DNA of 64,000 nt from Mycolicibacterium gilvum. GTDB taxonomy: Bacteria > Actinomycetota > Actinomycetes > Mycobacteriales > Mycobacteriaceae. The notes under the pieces were generated by a model. It worked only from the letters and a program-made list of their open reading frames with translations, was not told the DNA's origin and did not search any database. Position 1 is the stretch's first letter; each line of letters begins with the position of its first letter. The position numbers were made by a program, and so were the translations under genes. Shown one piece after another: positions 20,868-29,972 of the stretch. The stretch is from NCBI RefSeq assembly GCF_900454025.1, contig NZ_UGQM01000001.1, positions 2,046,001-2,110,000 on the forward strand, read 5' to 3'.

Positions 20868-22391
20868 GTGTCCTCGAGGAAGCTCCAGACGATCTCCTAT
20901 CCGGCCAGCGGCGCTCATCCCTACCGCAGAGACGAACCTCCGCTGGCCCCGTTCGTGATCGTGCTGTTCGGCGCGACCGGCGACCTGGCCAAACGGAAAC
21001 TGCTTCCGGGCATGGCCTACCTGGACCAGTCCGAGCTGGCGCCGCACATCCAGGTCGTCGGCACGTCGCTGGAGGACCTGACCGACGACGAGTTCCGTGC
21101 CCTGGCACGGGAGGCGGTCGACGCTCACGGCACGCACAAGCTCACCGACGAACAGTGGGAGAACTTCGCGAAAATCCTGACCTACGTCCCTCAGAGCGCG
21201 GGTCCGGACGCCCTCGCGGCTGCGGTGTCCGAGGCCGAATCCCGGCTCCTGGCCGGATACGGTTCATCCGATGCCGGCGAGGTGCAGCGGCTGCACTATC
21301 TCTCCGTACCTCCCGACGCGGCGCGCGCCGTGATCACCATGCTGAGTGAGGCGGATCTGGTACGCCGGTCGCGGGTGGTGATGGAGAAGCCGTTCGGCAC
21401 CGATCTGGAGAGTGCGGTCGGGCTGAACAAATTCGTGCACGAGACGTTCAAGGAACGGCACATCTTTCGCATCGACCACTTCCTCGGCAAGGAAGCCGCG
21501 CAGAACATCCTCGCGTTCCGGTTCGCCAACGGGTTGTTCGAGCCGATCTGGAATCGCAATTTCATCGACCACATCCAGATCGACATTCCCGAAACGCTCG
21601 GGCTGGACGAGCGGGCCGGCTTCTACGAGAGCACCGGGGCCTACAAGGACATGGTCGTCACACACCTGTTCCAGGTGATGGCCTTCGTCGTCATGGAACC
21701 GCCGACGGCCTTGGAGCCTCGCGCGATCAGCGAGGAGAAGAACAAGGTGTTCCGCTCCATGCTGCCGATCGACTGTTCCACCGTCGTCCGCGGACAGTTC
21801 AGTGGATATCGCGAACTCGACGGCGTGGCAAGGGATTCCGATACCGAGACGTTCATCGCGCTGAAAGTGGGCATCGACAACTGGCGGTGGGCGGGGGTGC
21901 CGATCTACCTGCGCACGGGCAAGCGGATGGCCGAAGGTCAGCGGATCATCTCGATCGCGTTCAAGGAGGCGCCCCGCACGATGTTCCCCGCCGGATCCGG
22001 TGTGGGATCGCAGGGGCCCGACCATCTGACATTCGATCTGGCGGATGCGTCGAAGGTGTCCCTGTCGTTCTACGGCAAGCGCCCCGGACCCGGGATGAAG
22101 CTGGAGAAGATGTCGATGCAGTTCTCGACGCAGGAGACCGAGCAGAGCAACGATGTGCTCGAAGCCTACGAGCGGCTCATCCTGGACGCGATGCGCGGCG
22201 ACCACACGCTGTTCACCACGGCCGAGGGCATCGAATCACTCTGGGAGCGTTCGACGGACCTGCTCGTCGACCCGCCCCCGGTGAAGATGTATCAGCCCGG
22301 GACGTGGGGGCCGAACTCCATCCACCAACTGATCGGCCCGAATGCCTGGCGGCTGCCTTTCGAGCGGGAATGGCGCGAGCGCAGAGACTGA
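20868..22391 (+). CDS. zwf: glucose-6-phosphate 1-dehydrogenase
   Basis: This 507-residue enzyme oxidises glucose-6-phosphate to 6-phosphogluconolactone with NADP, the entry to the pentose phosphate pathway. The nucleotide-binding loop is LFGATGDLAKRKLLP at about residue 34, and the substrate-binding motif RIDHFLGKE is near residue 200. A GTG at 20868 is the likely start; no strong ribosome binding site is seen. M. tuberculosis has two Zwf proteins elsewhere (Rv1121, Rv1447c), and this gene is not part of the collinear block, so it is probably a relocated or extra copy. It is followed by a 31-bp tandem repeat and converges on the glycosyltransferase gene. Confidence 0.94.
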   Translation: MSSRKLQTISYPASGAHPYRRDEPPLAPFVIVLFGATGDLAKRKLLPGMAYLDQSELAPHIQVVGTSLEDLTDDEFRALAREAVDAHGTHKLTDEQWENFAKILTYVPQSAGPDALAAAVSEAESRLLAGYGSSDAGEVQRLHYLSVPPDAARAVITMLSEADLVRRSRVVMEKPFGTDLESAVGLNKFVHETFKERHIFRIDHFLGKEAAQNILAFRFANGLFEPIWNRNFIDHIQIDIPETLGLDERAGFYESTGAYKDMVVTHLFQVMAFVVMEPPTALEPRAISEEKNKVFRSMLPIDCSTVVRGQFSGYRELDGVARDSDTETFIALKVGIDNWRWAGVPIYLRTGKRMAEGQRIISIAFKEAPRTMFPAGSGVGSQGPDHLTFDLADASKVSLSFYGKRPGPGMKLEKMSMQFSTQETEQSNDVLEAYERLILDAMRGDHTLFTTAEGIESLWERSTDLLVDPPPVKMYQPGTWGPNSIHQLIGPNAWRLPFEREWRERRD

Positions 22392-22393
22392 GC

Positions 22394-22466
22394 GCGCTCA
22401 TCGGGCCCAATGCTCTTCGCGCAAGCGCTCATCGGGCCCAATGCTCTTCGCGCAAGCGCTCATCGG
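22394..22466. repeat. 31-bp tandem repeat, stop-codon element on the minus strand
   Basis: Two full 31-base copies (22394-22424, 22425-22455) and an 11-base third start lie between zwf and the glycosyltransferase gene. Read on the minus strand, each copy contains GATGAGCGCTTGCGCGAAGA, and the first TGA is the glycosyltransferase stop. The same core occurs at the ilvB-ilvN junction. This is a short interspersed repeat family. Confidence 0.85.
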
Positions 22467-23692
22467 TCCGGCAGGGGGCGCTCCACAATCGTTCGCCTCG
22501 GCTGCGGCCGTCGCTCGGCGCGCTTGGCCGCGAGGTAGACCTGCGCTGTCTCGGCGGCCACGGTGTGCCAGGCGAAGTCGGAGGTGAGCCGGGCCCGCGC
22601 CGCTGTCGCACGCTCCTGCGCGGCCGCGGGCGCGTCGAGGACGGCCCTGATGGCCGCGGCCAGCGCGGTCACATCGCTCGGCGGATACGACATGCCCGTG
22701 ACGCCGTCGATGACGGCCTCGCCGAGACCGCCCGCGGTCGAGGTGACCAGCGGGGTGCCGGTCGCCGCGGCCTCGAGCGCGACGATGCCGAACGGTTCGT
22801 AATGCGAGGGCAGCACCGCGACGTCAGCGCGATGCAACAACGTGAGCAACTGGGAATGATCAACCCTGCCAACGAATTTCGTCGCCTTGAGGACCTTGTG
22901 GCGCCGCGCCTGCTCGGTGAGGAAGCCCAGCTGGGTGCCGTCACCGGCGATCGTCAGGGTGGTACCGGGATGGGTGCGGCGAACCTTGGGCAACGCCGCG
23001 ATCGCGTCGTGCACACCCTTCTCGTACTCGAGACGTCCGAAGTACAGCAGTTCCGCCGGTCCGGAGTGTGCGCGCCGCGCCGCGAACGGCCAGCCGTCGG
23101 TGTCGATGCCGTTGGGAATGACCGAGATCTCGGCGAGCTCGGGTCCGAACAGCGCGCTGATCTCGTCGCGCATGGACGCAGAACACGTGATCAGCGAGTC
23201 GGAATCGCGCACCAGCCACGACTCGAGGGCGTGCACCTGCCTGCTCACGGATCCCGAGACCCACCCCGAATGCCTGCCGGCCTCGGTCGCGTGGATGGTG
23301 GAAACCAGTGGCACGTCGAAGAATTGGGCCAGCGCGACCGCAGGGTGGGCGACGAGCCAGTCGTGGGCGTGCACGATGTCGGGACGCCAGCCGTCGAGGC
23401 CGAAACCCGCACGGATCATCGAGTGCCCCATGGCCAGCACCCACGCCATCATGTCCGTGCCGAAGCCGAACTCGTGGGGATCTTCCGCCGCGGCGATCAC
23501 CCGGACACCCTCGTGCGTCTCGTCGGTGGTCGGATGCGTCTGCGGATCCGTGCCGGTCGGGCGCCGGCTCAGCACCACCACCTCGTGGCCGGCCGCGACG
23601 AGTTCGGTGGCCAGGTGATGCACGTGCCGGCCCAGGCCGCCGATCACCACCGGCGGGTACTCCCAGGAGACCAGCAGAATCTTCATCTTCAT
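22460..23692 (-). CDS. GT4 glycosyltransferase, alpha-1,4-glucan synthase of MGLP (Rv3032-like)
   Basis: This 410-residue GT-B enzyme adds glucose from a nucleotide-sugar to an alpha-1,4 chain; in M. tuberculosis Rv3032 makes the glucan of methylglucose lipopolysaccharides and contributes to glycogen. N-terminal motif EYPPVVIGGLGRHV and the acceptor/donor motif LPSHYEPFGIVALEAAATG are clear, with the E-X7-E pair in EPFGIVALE. It is the last gene of a three-gene operon: the start ATG overlaps the GH57 stop (ATGA). A second ATG two codons in is also possible. Its own stop TGA is part of a repeat element. Confidence 0.92.
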   Translation of the reverse strand: MKMKILLVSWEYPPVVIGGLGRHVHHLATELVAAGHEVVVLSRRPTGTDPQTHPTTDETHEGVRVIAAAEDPHEFGFGTDMMAWVLAMGHSMIRAGFGLDGWRPDIVHAHDWLVAHPAVALAQFFDVPLVSTIHATEAGRHSGWVSGSVSRQVHALESWLVRDSDSLITCSASMRDEISALFGPELAEISVIPNGIDTDGWPFAARRAHSGPAELLYFGRLEYEKGVHDAIAALPKVRRTHPGTTLTIAGDGTQLGFLTEQARRHKVLKATKFVGRVDHSQLLTLLHRADVAVLPSHYEPFGIVALEAAATGTPLVTSTAGGLGEAVIDGVTGMSYPPSDVTALAAAIRAVLDAPAAAQERATAARARLTSDFAWHTVAAETAQVYLAAKRAERRPQPRRTIVERPLPDR

Positions 23693-25284
23693 GGCGCCGG
23701 CAGCCTCCGGGCGTCGAGCGCACCGAACAGCCCGTCGGCGCGATTCCAGCCGTCGGCCAGCTGCTGCGCGTGCTCGCGGCGGCCCGACGCCAGTGCGTCG
23801 GAGATCTCCCGCGTGGCGTGGGCGTGCAGATGGGCGCGGTAGCGCGCATAGTCCGCGGCGGAGTCCTTGCTCACCATGAACGGCCAGTCACTCGACACCG
23901 TCAACAAGGTCTCGCGAAGGATCTGGTCGGCCACGAAATCCCTTGGGGTGGGCGAACCCAACGCCGCACCGTGGGCGAGTGCCTTGTCCACGGTGCTCAG
24001 TGCCACGTCGACGACCTCACTGTTGAGCTGCACCAGATCGGCCACCTGGTCGCCCGACCACACCTGCCAGTCCTTGCCCGAGCCCCACGAGCTCGGCGGG
24101 AGATCGACCGGGGCACCGACATAGCCCTCGGCGATCGCATCCGACAGCGTGCCGACCCGCACGCCGGCGGCCGGCAGCGCCCGCAGCACCCGCTCCAGCC
24201 AAACCGGGCCCTCGTACCACCAGTGCCCGAACAGCTCGGTGTCGAACGCGGCGACGACATGGGCGGGCCGGCCGATGCGTTCGCTCTCGGAGACTAGGCG
24301 CCGGCGCACGGTGTCGACGAAGTCGGCGACATGGACGTCCACCGCGGCGTCGGCGCGCGCCGGATCGTAGGGTGCCTTCGCGTCCGAGGGCACGTTGCGT
24401 CCCGTCACCCGAGCGGGTTTGAGCCCGGTGGCGTGGTCGTAGGTGTGGAAGTCGCGGTAGACGCTGTGTCCGGGATATCCCGATTTGGGCGACCACACGC
24501 GGTAGCTCACCTGAAGGTCGCGACCGAACGCGACGACATCGGAACCGCCGACCGGTCGGCCGAGCGAGGTGTCTCCGCGCAACGACGGCCCGTCGACCAT
24601 GAAGTGGGTGACACCGGCGTCGTCGTAGCCGATTTCCATCCCCGGTGCGTACGCGCATTCCGGCGCCCAGATCCCGCTCGGGCGGTGGGCGAACCGCGCG
24701 TGGGCATCGGCGAGACCCTCGCGCAGCGCGAACTCGCGCAGACGTGGATTCAGCAGTGGCTGGAAGGGGTGAGCGAGCGGGCCGCCGAGCAGTTCGATGG
24801 TCTGGTTGTCGAGCAGTTCGCGAAACAACGGGCTCGCACCGTGCCGCCACAATGCGTCGAACTCACCGAGTTCCCGTTCGGCCTCGTCGTATTCGCGAAC
24901 ACCGAACTGCCGCAGGGCCTGTGGCTGGGATGCGGGTGGGGCGCCCGGCTCCGAGCTCCGCGTCGTCGAGGCCTCCAGCGCCCGCAGTTGCCAGTTCGCG
25001 AGCCAGTGGTTCATGCCCTGCAGGCAATACGGATCGTCCAACTGGGCGGCCACCACCGGGGTGATGCCCAGCGTGATCAGGTGTCGGCGGTTCTCGGCGG
25101 CCAGCGTGCGCAGCACGCGTATCAGCGGCAGGTACGCAGCCGACCACGACTGATAGAGCCATTCCTCGCCGACCGGCCAGCGACCGTGATGCGCGAGCCA
25201 CGGCAGATGCGTGTGCAGAACCAGCGTGAAAAGTCCTGGTACCGAATTCTTTTCGTCCCCAGACGCGACGTCTGCGTGGCTCAC
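23689..25284 (-). CDS. GH57 alpha-glucan branching-type enzyme (Rv3031-like)
   Basis: This 531-residue protein has the glycoside hydrolase family 57 fold. The conserved start motif is LVLHTHLPWL (HXHLP type), the nucleophile region is GIWAPECAYAPG with the likely nucleophile Glu, and the later AAFDTELFGHWWYEGP holds the candidate acid Asp. GH57 enzymes of this layout act as alpha-1,4/1,6 branching enzymes or amylases, and the orthologue Rv3031 belongs to the MGLP genes. It begins with a GTG overlapping the methyltransferase stop (GTGA) and ends overlapping the glycosyltransferase start. The three genes are clearly one transcript and their products probably act on the same glucan. Confidence 0.9.
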   Translation of the reverse strand: MSHADVASGDEKNSVPGLFTLVLHTHLPWLAHHGRWPVGEEWLYQSWSAAYLPLIRVLRTLAAENRRHLITLGITPVVAAQLDDPYCLQGMNHWLANWQLRALEASTTRSSEPGAPPASQPQALRQFGVREYDEAERELGEFDALWRHGASPLFRELLDNQTIELLGGPLAHPFQPLLNPRLREFALREGLADAHARFAHRPSGIWAPECAYAPGMEIGYDDAGVTHFMVDGPSLRGDTSLGRPVGGSDVVAFGRDLQVSYRVWSPKSGYPGHSVYRDFHTYDHATGLKPARVTGRNVPSDAKAPYDPARADAAVDVHVADFVDTVRRRLVSESERIGRPAHVVAAFDTELFGHWWYEGPVWLERVLRALPAAGVRVGTLSDAIAEGYVGAPVDLPPSSWGSGKDWQVWSGDQVADLVQLNSEVVDVALSTVDKALAHGAALGSPTPRDFVADQILRETLLTVSSDWPFMVSKDSAADYARYRAHLHAHATREISDALASGRREHAQQLADGWNRADGLFGALDARRLPAP

Positions 25285-26066
25285 GGCCGCACCGCGATCG
25301 CGACCAGATCCAGACTGTCGTCGATGTGCCGGCCGGGTGTGGTGTCCGACCCGGCGGTCAGATCGAAGTGGTCGATCGTCACCGACTCCACATCGGCGAG
25401 CAGATCCGGGGGCCAGGGAGCATCCGCGACGGCGCGGGCGATCTGCGCCTCGATGATCGAGCCGCCGTGGCGGGCGTCGAGTTCGACGAGCGGCGGGCCG
25501 TGAAAAACACCGAGCATCGTCTCCATCGCGAAACCCGCGGACTCGATCAGCTCGGTGAGTTCGGCGGCGTCGAGTTCACGGGTGTGGAACGGGTTCACCG
25601 GGGCGTCCAGTCCGGGGGAGAACGTGATGCGGTTGGGTGTCGACATCAGCAGGACCCCGCCCGGGCGCAGCACTCGCGCGCACTCGGCGACGAACTGGCC
25701 CTGGTCCCACAGATGCTCGATCACCTGGAAGTTCACCACGACGTCGACCGAGCCCGACTCCAGCGGCAACTCGGCGAGGTTGCCGTGACGCATGTCGACG
25801 CGCGGGTAACGCGCCCGGACGTGTGCGACCGCGCTCTCGTCATAGTCGAGGCCGATGACGCTGCGTGCGACCTCGGCGATCAGGTCGGCGCCGTAGCCCT
25901 CGCCGGAACCGGCCTCCAGCACGTCGCGGTCACGGCAGCGCTCGACGAGCCGCCGGTACACCACCTCGTGGCGGCGGAACCAGTAGTTCTCCTCGGCCAG
26001 ACCCGGGATCGTCCGCTCGCCGGTGAGGGGCAGTCCGGGATCACCGTTCGTCACTGATGCGCTCAT
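25281..26066 (-). CDS. SAM-dependent methyltransferase of the MGLP locus (Rv3030-like)
   Basis: This 261-residue class I methyltransferase has motif I VLEAGSGEGYGADL at about residues 49-62, the acidic residue at the strand end in IGLDYD, and the motif LRPGGVLLMSTPN. It is the first gene of the operon with the GH57 and GT4 genes, and by analogy with M. tuberculosis Rv3030 it should methylate glucose units of MGLP. A -10-like TAGCCT lies nine bases before the ATG, so the mRNA may be leaderless. Which hydroxyl is methylated cannot be told from sequence. Confidence 0.88.
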   Translation of the reverse strand: MSASVTNGDPGLPLTGERTIPGLAEENYWFRRHEVVYRRLVERCRDRDVLEAGSGEGYGADLIAEVARSVIGLDYDESAVAHVRARYPRVDMRHGNLAELPLESGSVDVVVNFQVIEHLWDQGQFVAECARVLRPGGVLLMSTPNRITFSPGLDAPVNPFHTRELDAAELTELIESAGFAMETMLGVFHGPPLVELDARHGGSIIEAQIARAVADAPWPPDLLADVESVTIDHFDLTAGSDTTPGRHIDDSLDLVAIAVRP

Positions 26067-26185
26067 TAGAAAGGCAGGCTAACCCGTAACGGACCGTTGG
26101 CGAACTCTTCGCGAGCGCGATGTGATCGCCGCGGCGACAGATCGCAAACATCGACCAGCTATGGTGTTTCTGCGAGCCCCCCAAA

Positions 26186-26201
26186 GTTACCGGCGGGTAA
26201 C
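26186..26201. promoter_or_regulatory. palindromic operator candidate before fixA
   Basis: GTTACC-GGCG-GGTAAC is a perfect inverted repeat with 6-base arms. Its right arm overlaps TAACAT (26198-26203), a plausible -10 of the fixA transcript. A repressor bound here would block transcription; a TetR-type regulator is a reasonable guess, but none is encoded nearby. Confidence 0.5.
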
Positions 26202-26273
26202 ATGGGGTTGATTGCATCAAACGTGGTATTGCAGGCCGGCCACCGGCCTCATCGAGGAGGACGAACCAGAGTC

Positions 26274-27065
26274 ATGACGAATATCGTGGTCCTGATCAAA
26301 CAGGTCCCTGACACGTGGTCCGAGCGCAAGCTGTCCGAAGGTGACTGGACGCTGGACCGGGAAGCCGCCGACGCCGTTCTCGACGAGATCAACGAGCGCG
26401 CTGTCGAAGAGGCCCTGCTCATCAAGGAGAGGGAAGGCGGCGACAGCACCGTCACCGTGCTGACCGCCGGTCCCGAGCGTGCGACGGAGGCCATCCGCAA
26501 GGCCCTGTCCATGGGTGCCGACAAGGCCGTGCACCTGCTCGACGACGGCCTGCACGGCTCCGACATGGTGCAGACCGGCTGGGCCCTGGCCCGCGCGCTG
26601 GGCACCATCGAGGGCACCGAGCTGGTCATCGCCGGCAACGAGGCCACCGACGGCACCGGCGGTGCCGTCCCCGCGATCATCGCCGAGTACCTCGGCCTGC
26701 CGCAGCTGACGCACGTGCGCAAGCTGTCGGTCGAGAACGGCAAGGTCACCGGCGAGCGTGAGACCGACGACGGCCTGTTCACCCTCGAGGCGTCGCTGCC
26801 CGCGGTGGTCAGCGTCAACGAGAAGATCAACGAGCCCCGCTTCCCGTCCTTCAAGGGCATCATGGCCGCGAAGAAGAAGGAAGTGACCACTCTGACGCTG
26901 GCCGAGATCGGTGTCGAGGCCGACGAGGTCGGTGTCGCCAACGCCGGCTCGAAGGTGCTGTCGTCGACCCCGAAGCCGCCGAAGACCGCAGGCGAGAAGG
27001 TCACCGACGAAGGCGAAGGCGGCAAGAAGGTCGCCGAGTACCTGGTCGCCCAAAAGATCATCTAA
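26274..27065 (+). CDS. fixA: electron transfer flavoprotein beta subunit
   Basis: This 263-residue protein is EtfB/FixA, which with FixB accepts electrons from acyl-CoA dehydrogenases and passes them on to the respiratory chain. The N-terminus VVLIKQVPDT and the later GNEATDGTGGAVPAIIAEYLG and VVSVNEKINEPRFPS are signature segments of the beta subunit, and AMP-binding residues lie in the Gly/Ala-rich part. The ATG at 26274 follows GAGGAGG. The next gene, fixB, begins about 50 bases downstream. A palindrome overlaps the likely promoter. Confidence 0.95.
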   Translation: MTNIVVLIKQVPDTWSERKLSEGDWTLDREAADAVLDEINERAVEEALLIKEREGGDSTVTVLTAGPERATEAIRKALSMGADKAVHLLDDGLHGSDMVQTGWALARALGTIEGTELVIAGNEATDGTGGAVPAIIAEYLGLPQLTHVRKLSVENGKVTGERETDDGLFTLEASLPAVVSVNEKINEPRFPSFKGIMAAKKKEVTTLTLAEIGVEADEVGVANAGSKVLSSTPKPPKTAGEKVTDEGEGGKKVAEYLVAQKII

Positions 27066-27114
27066 GACACCCATTCCGCAGATTTCCTGACAGACACAGA
27101 GGCAAACAGAACCC

Positions 27115-28071
27115 ATGGCTGAAGTACTTGTGCTCGTCGAGCATGCTGAAGGTGCTCTGAAGAAGGTCACCGCCGAACTGATCACCGCAGCGAAGAAGCT
27201 GGGTGAGCCCTCCGCGGTGGTGGTCGGCAAGCCCGGCACCTCCGAAGGACTGGTGGACGGGCTGAAGTCGGCCGGCGCCGCCAAGATCTACGTCGCCGAA
27301 TCCGACGACGCGGAGAACTACCTGATCACCCCGTATGTGGACGTGCTGGCCGCGCTGGCCGAGTCCGCGACGCCCGCCGGTGTCGTCCTCGCCGCCAGCG
27401 CCGACGGCAAGGAGATCGCCGGTCGTCTGGCCGCGCGCATCGGCTCGGGCATCCTGAGCGACGTCGTCGAGGTCCAGGACGGTGGCAAGGCCATCCACTC
27501 GATCTTCGGCGGCGCCTACACCGTCGAGGCCGAGGCCGTCGGCGACACCCCGGTGATCACCGTGCGTCCCGGCGCGATCGAGGCCGAGCCGTCCGACGGC
27601 GCCGGCGAGGTCGTCAACGTCGAGGTGCCCGCGCCGGCCGAGAACGCCACCAAGATCACCTCCCGTGAGCCCGCCGTCGCGGGTGACCGTCCGGAGCTGA
27701 CCGAGGCAAGCGTCGTCGTCGCCGGTGGACGTGGCGTGGGCAGTGCCGACAACTTCGGCATCGTCGAGGAACTCGCGGATTCGCTGGGCGCCGCTGTCGG
27801 CGCCTCGCGTGCCGCGGTGGACTCCGGCTACTACCCGGGCCAGTTCCAGGTCGGCCAGACCGGCAAGACCGTGTCCCCGCAGCTGTACATCGCCCTGGGC
27901 ATCTCCGGCGCGATCCAGCACCGGGCCGGCATGCAGACGTCCAAGACGATCATCGCGGTCAACAAGGACGAAGAAGCCCCGATCTTCGAGATCGCCGATC
28001 TCGGTATCGTCGGCGACCTGTTCAAGGTCACCCCTCAGCTGACCGAGGCGGTCAAAGCCCGCAAGGGTTAA
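27115..28071 (+). CDS. fixB: electron transfer flavoprotein alpha subunit
   Basis: This 318-residue EtfA/FixB binds FAD. The C-terminal FAD domain is intact: [37 protein letters not shown] and the following DLFKVTPQL. The N-terminal half has the diverged ETF beta-like fold. The ATG at 27115 is preceded by GAGGC; the gene is clearly co-transcribed with fixA. It is followed by a strong hairpin terminator at 28091-28125. Confidence 0.95.
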   Translation: MAEVLVLVEHAEGALKKVTAELITAAKKLGEPSAVVVGKPGTSEGLVDGLKSAGAAKIYVAESDDAENYLITPYVDVLAALAESATPAGVVLAASADGKEIAGRLAARIGSGILSDVVEVQDGGKAIHSIFGGAYTVEAEAVGDTPVITVRPGAIEAEPSDGAGEVVNVEVPAPAENATKITSREPAVAGDRPELTEASVVVAGGRGVGSADNFGIVEELADSLGAAVGASRAAVDSGYYPGQFQVGQTGKTVSPQLYIALGISGAIQHRAGMQTSKTIIAVNKDEEAPIFEIADLGIVGDLFKVTPQLTEAVKARKG

Positions 28072-28090
28072 CCCGCACCTCACGCAGTCG

Positions 28091-28125
28091 CGAGGCCCCC
28101 ATCTCACACCGAGGTGGGGGCCTCG
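28091..28125 (+). terminator. hairpin terminator after fixAB
   Basis: Two 11-base arms (28091-28101 and 28115-28125) pair perfectly around a 13-base loop, GC-rich, 20 bases after the fixB stop. There is no T-tract, as is common for mycobacterial hairpin terminators. Confidence 0.75.
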
Positions 28126-28217
28126 TGCATGTCTCGGCTCCGAACCGTCACCCACCGCTCACGAACACGTCACACGCCGATTGCCCGCACGCCCCACGCC
28201 TGCGCGACCGTGCAGCC

Positions 28218-29069
28218 ATGAACGCCAGTTCTGTTCTCATCCCCAGCGACCACTCCGTGACGGCCGGTTCGGTCCCGCGCTACAGCATGCTGCTGTGCAC
28301 CGACCCCGCGTCGATCGAGGCGGCACAACGCCTCCGCTACGACGTCTTCACCTCCGAGCCGGGCTATACCCTCAACCGCGGCACCCTCGACCGCGGCGCC
28401 GCCCCCGACGGTCTGGACGCCGACCGGTTCGACGAGTTCTGCGACCACCTGCTGGTGCGCGACGACGACACCGGGCAGCTCGTCGGGTGCTACCGCATGC
28501 TGCCTCCGCCCGGGGCCATCGCCGCCGGAGGTCTGTACACGGCGACCGAGTTCGACATCTCCGCACTCGATGCCCTGCGGCCGTCCCTGGTGGAGATGGG
28601 ACGCGCCGTGGTGCGCGACGGGCACCGCAACGGCGCGGTGGTGCTGTTGATGTGGACGGGGATCCTCGCCTATCTCGACCGCAGCGGCTACGACTACGTG
28701 ACCGGTTGTGTGTCGGTGCCGGTCGCCGATCCCGACGGTCTGACCCCGCCGGGAAGTCGACTGCGCGGCGTCCGCGACCTGGTTCGGCGGCGAAACGCCG
28801 CGCCCCCCGAATACACGGTGCGTCCGTACCGCCCCGTCGTCATCGACGGTCATCACCTCGACGACATCGCCGCACCGCCGCGGGTGAAGGTGCCGGCGCT
28901 GCTGCGCGGCTATCTGCGCCTCGGCGCGCAGGTGTGCGGCGAACCGGCCCACGACCCGGATTTCGGTGTCGGAGACTTTCCGGCCCTGCTCGACAAGCGC
29001 CGCGCCGACGTCCGCTATCTGACGAGACTGCGCTCGGCTGCGGCTGCTGCGGCGGACGTGACGCGGTGA
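28218..29069 (+). CDS. GNAT-family N-acyltransferase (Rv3027c-like)
   Basis: This 283-residue protein resembles the OlsB/hemolysin-like acyltransferase group: RLRYDVFTSEPGYTL, a Gly-rich loop DDDTGQLVGCYRML and VEMGRAVVRDGHRNGAVVLLMW are typical. OlsB transfers a hydroxy-acyl group to the amine of ornithine. The next gene is a PlsC-type acyltransferase (OlsA-like) that overlaps it by four bases, so the pair may make an ornithine lipid or related amine lipid; this is inferred from the pairing. The ATG at 28218 is the only start close to the conserved region. The C-terminal 40 residues are variable. Confidence 0.82.
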   Translation: MNASSVLIPSDHSVTAGSVPRYSMLLCTDPASIEAAQRLRYDVFTSEPGYTLNRGTLDRGAAPDGLDADRFDEFCDHLLVRDDDTGQLVGCYRMLPPPGAIAAGGLYTATEFDISALDALRPSLVEMGRAVVRDGHRNGAVVLLMWTGILAYLDRSGYDYVTGCVSVPVADPDGLTPPGSRLRGVRDLVRRRNAAPPEYTVRPYRPVVIDGHHLDDIAAPPRVKVPALLRGYLRLGAQVCGEPAHDPDFGVGDFPALLDKRRADVRYLTRLRSAAAAAADVTR

Positions 29070-29926
29070 CCGTCACCCACGGCCACGCGTGGCTGCAGGC
29101 CGCGACATGTGACGCGGGGTGCGTCGACGCCGGCGCCGACGGGCCGGGCCGCCGCTGGGTGGTGGCCCTGCGCACGGGCGTCCGCGTGTCCGCCGCGCTG
29201 ACCCTGTTCACCGGGGTGTGGCTGCTTGCGCTGCCGCTGCCCGGGCGGTCACACCTGCAGCGGGGATACTGCCGGCTGATGCTGCGCAGCCTCGGGGTCC
29301 GCATGTCCGTGGCGGGCGGGCCGGTCCGCAATCTGCGTGGCGTCCTGGTGGTCAGCGGCCACGTGTCCTGGCTCGATGTGTTCGCGATCGGGACGGTGCT
29401 GCCCGGGTCCTTCGTCGCCCGCGCCGATCTGGTCACCTGGCCGGCGCTGGGCCCGGTGGTGCGCTTGATGAAGGTCATCCCGATCGACCGGGCCCGTCTG
29501 CGGCGGCTGCCCACCGTGGTCGCCTCGATCGCCGACCGGCTGCGAGCCGGGCAGACGGTGGTCGCCTTCCCGGAGGGCACCACGTGGTGTGGCCTCGGTT
29601 ACGGACGATTCCGGCCGGCGATGTTCCAGGCCGCCGTCGACGCCGGCCGCCCTGTTCAGCCGCTGCGGGTGAGCTACCGGCACAGGGACGGTCGCCCGTC
29701 GACCGTGCCGGCCTTCGTCGGGGACGATTCGCTGCTGGATTCGATCACCCGGGTGATCACCGCGCGTCGCACCGTCTGTCACATCTCGGTCGAATCGCTG
29801 CAGCTGCCGGGGCGCGACCGCAGGGAGCTGGCGGCCCGGTGCGAGTCCGCTGTCCGCGGGCACAGCGCACCCGTGCCGCGCGCGACGGCGGCGGCCTGTG
29901 GCGGAGGGCATGCGCTGGTCGCGTGA
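29066..29926 (+). CDS. PlsC-type 1-acylglycerol-3-phosphate or lyso-lipid acyltransferase (Rv3026c-like)
   Basis: This 286-residue protein has the PlsC motifs: SGHVSWLD, which contains the H-X4-D catalytic pair, and VAFPEGTTW, the substrate-binding EGT. A hydrophobic segment near residues 40-57 ([17 protein letters not shown]) suggests membrane association. The GTG start overlaps the stop of the GNAT gene (GTGA), so the two are translated together. The pair resembles OlsB-OlsA. Whether the substrate is lyso-ornithine lipid or lysophosphatidate cannot be decided from sequence. It ends about 46 bases before iscS. Confidence 0.85.
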   Translation: MTVTHGHAWLQAATCDAGCVDAGADGPGRRWVVALRTGVRVSAALTLFTGVWLLALPLPGRSHLQRGYCRLMLRSLGVRMSVAGGPVRNLRGVLVVSGHVSWLDVFAIGTVLPGSFVARADLVTWPALGPVVRLMKVIPIDRARLRRLPTVVASIADRLRAGQTVVAFPEGTTWCGLGYGRFRPAMFQAAVDAGRPVQPLRVSYRHRDGRPSTVPAFVGDDSLLDSITRVITARRTVCHISVESLQLPGRDRRELAARCESAVRGHSAPVPRATAAACGGGHALVA

Positions 29927-29972
29927 GCGCGATAGGGGAGCACGGCTGCGTGGCCGCTATCCTGGAACGGCT

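Noticed and set aside
20868..22391. zwf as part of the methylglucose operon
   Set aside because: It is on the opposite strand and converges on that operon, so it is not co-transcribed with it.
22394..22466. CRISPR-like array
   Set aside because: There are only two complete tandem copies with no spacers, and no cas genes are in the window.
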